From Heterodera schachtii (Eukaryota > Nematoda > Chromadorea > Rhabditida > Heteroderidae), in assembly GCA_023374025.1 (NCBI GenBank), contig SIJG01000019.1:679889-743888 (forward strand): 64,000 nucleotides of DNA, read 5' to 3'. Positions within the stretch are counted from its first letter, which is position 1. Each line of letters opens with the position of its first letter. Under the pieces are notes generated by a model. That model was given only the letters and a program-made list of their open reading frames with translations, made no database searches and was not told where the DNA came from. Both the position numbers and the translations under genes were made by a program. Of this stretch, positions 57,773-64,000 are shown one piece after another.

Positions 57773-60700
57773 AAGTGGAAAATGAACATTGTTGGTACAC
57801 AACACTTGGCTTGACTGATTCCGCAAATTTCAAGTCCGATTTTGTTATCTTTTTATACGTCTTTGAATTTCCAGCGAGAAGACAGAATTTCAAATTGACA
57901 ATCATTTTTATTAAAACATTTAAATGCCTATTCAATATTAAAAATTTTTATTTCATTTTAATTTTTTTGTATATAATCTTGTTTAATACTTCTTTAAGGA
58001 TTTTGTGAATTTGTTTTGCATTTTTACACATTTAGCATGTTTATAAATAAATTTAACACCTAAATAAGTCTTGCAGGATTGATGATTTTTTATTTTGAGA
58101 ATTTGAGTGGGACCAAACCAATTAGTACTGTGCATCGTGCCATTCACTTACCAAACAGACATTCTGAGGACAGATAGTGTCACGTTCCCGCTTTTATTTA
58201 ATTTATTATTATTTTATTCTAATTATATATCTTTTTTAATTATCTTACGCTGTATCGTTAATCAAATTAATTAACTTTAAAAATTGAGTTTCAATTTTGT
58301 TAATGTATTAAAATGGATAAAATAAATTAACCTTGCTTTGGTCCCAAAATGAAAGCGAATTGCATATTTGGTTTTAATTTTATGAGTTTTCTGGTTTGCT
58401 ATTTTTATGTTTGCCTATGATATGAGTGTAGAGCTTTTTATATCGTTGAATTGTTAATATTAATTCAGAATTTGCCTTTTTAAAATTTTTTTATTAATTT
58501 TTAAATCTTAAAATTTTCTTGGAAATCGTTTGCTAACATTCATAATAATAAATTGTTTTATTTTTTAAATAAATTTTAATAATTTTAAGATTAAATTTTT
58601 AAGGTCTTGAAAATTAAACAAGATGATTTTGTTTTCCATAGACGAATCTTTAAATTTTTAATTATAAATAACTTGTTGAGTAAGTTAACAAAATCATTGC
58701 TATTTCAGCTCTATTTCTTCAACTCGATATCATGTTTTATTTAAAAAATTGTTCCTTTCAGCATTAATTTCAATTTTATTTTATGTAATTATTTGCACAA
58801 ATCGATATCTTTATTAATCAACGAATTTTCATTTTGTGAATTTTCTCATTTACTTTTTTTTATGTTTGATTATGATAATTGTGCAGAGTTTGTATTTATT
58901 CTTGAGTTTTTAAAGTATGAATCAGAAAAATTTAATCTTACACTTCCATTTGTATCCAGTATGTATTTATAAAAAGCTTTAGTTTTTAGTGGAACTATTT
59001 TAAATATGTTATTATAATTATATTTGTTTCATTTATTAATTTTGTTAGTTTATGTTCATTGGCTTTATTTTGATTATGTTTAATTTTGATCTATTTTTCA
59101 TTGATACTCACATTTAAACAATAATCAATAATTTATTATATTTCTTTATTTCAAAAAGAATTGTTATGTTTGGAAGCAAGCATGTTATAATTATCATTTG
59201 ATTTCTTTGATCTATTTCATTTTTTTAATTTTTAAATAGTATTTCAGTTAAATTATTGAATTATTATATTTATCATGATTTGTTGTGTGGTGCTAAATTC
59301 TTCAAACTATACATATTTATTAAAATGCGTTATGCGTTTAGATTTAATTCAAGGTAAACAAACTTGTTAAACTCCCGCAAAAACTTATGGAAATCTCCGT
59401 TGCGTCGAATTTTGACATTTTAATTAGTTATGCTCATTTACTTACTTGTTAAAAATTAGATAAATCATATGATTTTGTTTAACTTAGTTTACTTAATATA
59501 TTTTGGCATACATAATAAAACCAATTATCGATTATTAAAAGGTTTAATTTTGTTTTGGAGTAATTTAAAATATATTGTAATATTATGATATTTAATTAAT
59601 TTAAATAAATAATAGTTTTATTTTTTTAATTACCTTAAAATTGAATTTTATTTTTATAAATAGTATAAGTTAAATTTAACTTAATCATTGATTGAGATTA
59701 ATTTATCATATTTCTCTCTGAAAAAAGTTTATTTCTAATAAATCAATTGAATTATTAATGTTTGCTTAGTTATTTTTAGGAAATTGAAGGTTTTTTACGA
59801 ATATCTATTTGCTTTATTATATAGATGTCAAAAATTCGTTAAATATTACTATTTATGTTCATAGTTTTTTGGGTTTTCCTTGTATTATTTGCCTATTTCT
59901 TTGTTATTTTTAAAAACTCCATTTCTATATTATTTAAATTAATTGTTTTATAAGTGGCAAAACAGACAATCGGAGGACAGAAGCATTGTCACATGCACGA
60001 TTTTATCCAAATTATAAGGCAAGCATTAAGACTAATAAATATTTTTTCGATTTTGTTAATGAATTAAATAAATAAATTAAATTAATATCGCCTTGACGGG
60101 CATAAACAAGAAGAAAATCAAGTCCAATAAATTATACCCTTCATATTCTTTTGATTTTTCAGCAAAAAAATCTAGGTTTTTAATTTGTTCTCTTTAAGTT
60201 AATTTTCTATATTATTTTTTATTTAATTAACAAAAACAGACATTTTTAATCAAGTAGGTTTTATTTTGTAAATTATCCATAATCATTTTGTTAAATGTTC
60301 CCAATGTTTTAATAAATATATCTAAAAAGCTTTGATTGAATTGTTGCTTTTTAAAAGTTTTTTAATTCATATTTATTCTAGAAGTTTTATCTAAATGTTT
60401 TATTTTTTCGAATTACGTTGCTGTGATGCTTCGATTAACCCAATATAAATTTGTCTTCCAATTAAATAGCAACATTTCAAAAATTTTAATATATTCATAA
60501 TCATCATATTTGATTTTGCTATTAAGCACATAATAATTAATTTAAATTTTTGACATAATTTAATTTTGATCAAATTTATTGCTAACAATATTTAATTCAC
60601 TATTCTTTTTATTATTTTTTAATTATTTTTTCTTTTTATTAATTATAAATTTGCTTTGATTTTTGTTCTATTTTTATTATTTGTTTTTTTTTAAATTAAT

Positions 60701-61060
60701 ACTCACAAATTTTAAAAAAACTAATTTTTCAGAATTGTTAATAAAATCACAATAATCTGCTTATTTTATATTTTTGTTGATAAATCATAATTTTATAAAT
60801 GCATTTAACAATTTTTATTTTACTAATCAGAAAATTTTTTTCTTATAATATACTTGAAATTTTTATTGAATCGAATTAATTATAATTTCTTTTTAAAATA
60901 TCAAGCATCATAATTTGCATTATTCAATTTATTGTATATATATGTATAGTTTAATTAATTTATCTTGTTTGTCAGAAATTAATTGAACAGTGTCCGCTCA
61001 TTTTTTCTCATGATGGTATGCACAATGCCAATTTGTAAGGATAAAATCCGCATGCACAAT
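57773..61060. other. A+T-rich block, no gene seen
   Basis: Islands at 58105-58195 and 59955-60010 are related (CAGACA, GAGGACAGA, TGTCAC), and 61035-61065 resembles the second in reverse (GGATAAAATC, CAATG). These are diverged repeat copies rather than exons. A minus-strand 62-codon frame (60400-60588) has no support. Confidence 0.45.
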
Positions 61061-61084
61061 GACAGTTTCTTTTACTAATAATAT

Positions 61085-61330
61085 TTTATGATGATTTGAA
61101 CAAAAACAAAAATCCGACATTTTCGACATTTCGAGTCCGGGTTAGGAATTGGTTGAAATAAATGACAGATTCATGATCAGCGACCTCGAAAACCATAAGA
61201 ATAATTTTTACAGCTTTTTATGACAAAAAATTTTGGTTTTAGCGCTAGCATTGTGTGTATAGTGATTTTTTGAGAAGGTTTGCTGATTTATGCAGGTTTT
61301 TGGTAAAAATCTTTCAAAAATGGTCATTTT
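61085..61330. repeat. Dispersed GATCAGCGACC module
   Basis: TTTCGAGTCCGGGTTAGGAA, then AGATTCATGATCAGCGACCT and CGAAAACC match 54310-54400 closely. The module occurs alone here, without word arrays or inverted ends. Confidence 0.7.
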
Positions 61331-61437
61331 TATGTAAAAAACTAAAAAAAGTCCCAAATTTTAAAATTATGGCATTTTAATTATTGGGACATAATAATAT
61401 TAAGAAACTAATTTTCCTGTGGTCATAAGCGTACTAC

Positions 61438-62640
61438 ACGTTAAAAGTTATGAGATTTTTAAAACTTGATAATGGAAAATGAATAAATTCCTAAATAAAA
61501 AACAATCAAAGAAAAGGTTAAAGCTTGGCAAATATATATTTTCCAAAATTTTCTTTCTATATCTATGGTATCGAAGATCTCTTCTAAATTTTCATAGTAA
61601 TTATTAATGTTTCCGTTTTATTTTTTGTAGACTGAATGTAATAATTTTGTTTTTATTGACTAAATAAATTTTTCTTTTAATATAAATTTATTAGTTGTTC
61701 ATAATGTATCGTTTATTATATTAAAGTTTTTATCATTAAGTATTCAACTTTATTTTTTATTTATAATATCACTGAACAGTAATTAAAAGGGGAAATGTTT
61801 TGACCAATGAGAGAAAAATGGGGAAAGAAAGCTGACCAGAATTGAAAGAGGTGAATTGACCAGAAAAATGTGGGAAGGCGTTGACCAGAAATAGATGAGC
61901 TAAAATTAAATAGCTGAGAATTATGTAAGTTTTAAATATAATTATTAATTTTAATTACAATGATTTTCAATATTTTGCATTTAAAGACAATTTTTATTTT
62001 TACTTTATTTTGAAATTGAACATTAAACTTATTTTTTCGTTTTTAATCATTTAAATTTAGTAAATAAGTTGCAGGTTATTTTTTCTATTTTTTTAGATTT
62101 TTTTTAATTTATGCATATCATAATTTTAAAATGGCTTTAGAACTGGTAGTTTAGGATTTGCGTTATATATGTTCTAAGATTTATATTTATAATTCATAAA
62201 TTACCGGTTTTTATTTTTCTTTAAATTTGCTTATATTTCAGTAATGATTTTCCATTTTCCTACCTTTAAATTTAATAATATTAAAGCAAATTTAAATTAA
62301 ATGCTTTTCAATCGTTTATTCCAGTTAACAAAAAAATAAAAATTTTTTTAATCTTGTCCAAGTTTGGGGCAACTAAAGCTCTCAACCGATCCTAACATTA
62401 GACAAATTTAGCATTTTTTATTTTAAACAACTTATTTTTGTTGTTATTAATTAATTAAGGTATAATTTTTAAATTAATCGCTGAATTTTTTTAAGTTTTA
62501 CCAAATTAAATGATTAATATATTGACTATTTTTCTAATTTAAACAATAGTTTAAAAAACAAATTTTTTTTTATTTGTAAACATATTTTTATTAATAAGAA
62601 CTAAGCATTTTAATTTATTTATTTTATAAAATAGCAATTT
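61438..62640. repeat. Diverged duplicate of 25795-26095, longer form
   Basis: Contains the same four blocks in order, interrupted by about 300 bp (61550-61858) and about 600 bp (61985-62592). The junctions do not read GT...AG, so the shorter copy is not an obvious spliced retrocopy. Confidence 0.8.
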
Positions 62641-62799
62641 TTATCTTTTGATTTTAATCCATTTTATTAATGTTGATATCTTATATTGTTTGATCTTGTT
62701 TACCAAGAAATTAAATGAGCTTTGTCCTCTCGTTCATTGGCTAAGGATAGTGTAAGCGTACTTTGCACATACTTTGTTTATTTTAATTTAATGTATTAA

Positions 62800-63194
62800 A
62801 CGTGCTGGGACGTTTTGTAAAATCCGCCATTTTTGCAATTTTTTCGACAAAACATGGTATAACTTTGCTAAAAATCAACCAAATTTTACTTGGTATCATT
62901 CGATAGCCTAGCTTTTTCTCTATTAGCCCGCCAAATTTAAAAAAAATTTGCTCAACTTTAGACAAAGTTTTATGAAAATAAGTACTATTTCTGCCATAAC
63001 TTAGGTTAAATTTGATAATTTTGTTTGAAATTTTGCAGGCTAATCGAGAAAAAGCTTAGCTATCGAATGGTTCAAGAATGTAAAATTTCGTTGATCTTAA
63101 TCAAAGTTATGCCGTGTTTTATCGAAAAATTGCAAAAATGGAGGATTTTACAAAACGCCCAAGGTGGCGGATTTTACGAAACGACCTAGCACCG
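62800..63194. mobile_element. Foldback element, ~395 bp, full copy
   Basis: The left end ACGTGCTGGGACGTTTTGT and the complement of the right end, CGGTGCTAGGTCGTTTCGT, are related. The long inner arms (TTGCAATTTTTTCGACAAAA and complement) match 26096-26441. TATTAA borders both sides (62794-62799 and 63195-63200), consistent with a TA-, TAA- or TTAA-type target. The ends look mariner-like, but no transposase is present. Confidence 0.75.
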
Positions 63195-63204
63195 TATTAA
63201 CAAA

Positions 63205-63876
63205 ATCAGAACACCATACCCAAAAAAATCAGATTTTGGGGTCAAAAATCAGGACATTTGGCAAAATTGCTTCAAATCGGTTATTTTTAAAATTTATTCG
63301 ATCAAAAATGTATCAAATATCATATTTTTCGTCTCCCATTATCGGTTTTAACAATTTTGGGGAGGAAATTAGGCAAATCGTAAATTTTAGTGCATTCGGG
63401 GCGCATTTTTTCAAAAAAAAAACTTTTGGGAAATGCGCGAGGGGTGGGGGTCCGGCGGTGCCGATAGGCGCCGCCGGAAATTTTTTTGTAATTTCGTTCT
63501 GATTTGTTAACAGATTTTCACCAAAAAGGCCAATTTTTGTAATTAAAACCAAGCGTTGCTTTTAAAAAAGCACTTTTTCGGCGCGTTTTCAAAAAATTTG
63601 GGGGATAGACAGGGGAATTTGGCGGCGCCGATAGGCTCCGCCGGGAAAATTTTTTGTAATTTTTAATGGGATTTGTAACAGATTTTTGCCCAAAAAGGAC
63701 CAAATTTTGCCACAATTCTTATATTTTCTTGATAAAATAGTGACATTATGCCACAAAATTTCAAAAGTATGAGTTTATTTAAGAAATCAGGACAAAATTT
63801 GGTCGCTACCTCCAAATCAGGACAAATCTGATAAATCAGGACAGATAGAAACCCTGAATTAAAGCTAAAAATTAGA
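63205..63876. mobile_element. hAT-like element, AATCAGGACA family, left end unclear
   Basis: The right end, complemented, reads CAGGGTTTCTATCTGTCCTG and leads into AATCAGGACA words (63784-63865). The same word in the same orientation appears on the left (63206-63256). Two GATA-loop hairpin modules (63452 and 63620, 168 bp apart) fill the centre, as in 54556-55648. The left terminus abuts the foldback element and no target duplication was found. Open frames of 65-112 codons through it are module by-products. Confidence 0.7.
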
Positions 63877-64000
63877 AGTGCTTTTTTCATTTTAATTGAA
63901 TCTTTTTAGCGTTTAAAATTTTAAAATGAAAAATGTATATAACAATTTAGGGAAACGCCAAAAACGCTAAAAGAAGGGTCGGCGTCACTTCGGTGCAGCC
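63877..64000. other. Window end, no feature recognised
   Basis: A+T-rich, then GGTCGGCGTCACTTCGGTGC at the edge. GGCGTCACTT recalls the hairpin at 31946 and 53788, so a third copy may begin here, but the sequence is cut. Confidence 0.3.

Noticed and set aside
57588..58008. Gly- or Pro-rich frames of 115-128 codons
   Set aside because: Translations of the G-run array joined to A+T-rich sequence; no start context or domain.

Overview
The window looks like a gene-poor, very A+T-rich stretch (by eye about three quarters A+T or more) of a small-intron animal genome. A nematode is my best guess. The reasons are hAT-, Helitron- and mariner-like elements, many foldback elements, and one plausible host gene fragment whose three introns would be only about 40-48 bp. 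I cannot name the species. There are no bacterial-style operons, rRNA genes, convincing tRNA genes or CRISPR arrays.

Layout. 1-1200: a 257-bp satellite. 1.2-15.3 kb: A+T-rich DNA holding an inverted-repeat element with a 31-bp minisatellite (5.5-6.4 kb), a hAT-like element (7.7-8.3 kb), the short-intron gene fragment (8.48-9.00 kb) and a foldback element enclosing a coding-like stretch (10.4-10.9 kb). 15.3-23.5 kb: two adjacent Helitron-like elements, the only GC-rich block. The first carries an intact PIF1-type helicase that lacks the upstream Rep half. Its tail holds 43-bp, 78-bp and 21-bp tandem repeats and short hairpins built on GCGAAGC. The second has no such gene and contains a near-identical tandem duplication of about 1.58 kb. 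23.5-45.8 kb: A+T-rich DNA with foldback repeats, a 152-bp GC-rich palindrome (36.0 kb) and several pairs of diverged long-range duplicates. 45.8-64 kb: small non-autonomous transposons, three of them with convincing terminal inverted repeats and 8-bp hAT-type target duplications.

Two patterns recur. (1) The hAT-like elements each carry their own short 'word', repeated many times just inside the ends. Examples are CCGTGA, TCTCGG, CGAAATAGGTA, AATCAGGACA and GCCTTTTTT. The terminal repeat reads straight into the word, and the word mostly keeps one direct orientation at both ends although the termini are inverted. (2) Elements with unrelated termini share internal modules. One is a GC-rich hairpin, GGYGCC-GATA-GGCGCC, found ten times between 49.7 and 63.7 kb. 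The other contains GATCAGCGACCTCGAAAAC.

Apart from the Helitron helicase, coding evidence is weak. Most short open frames lie inside repeats or are what A+T-rich DNA gives by chance. Similarity and boundaries were judged by eye.
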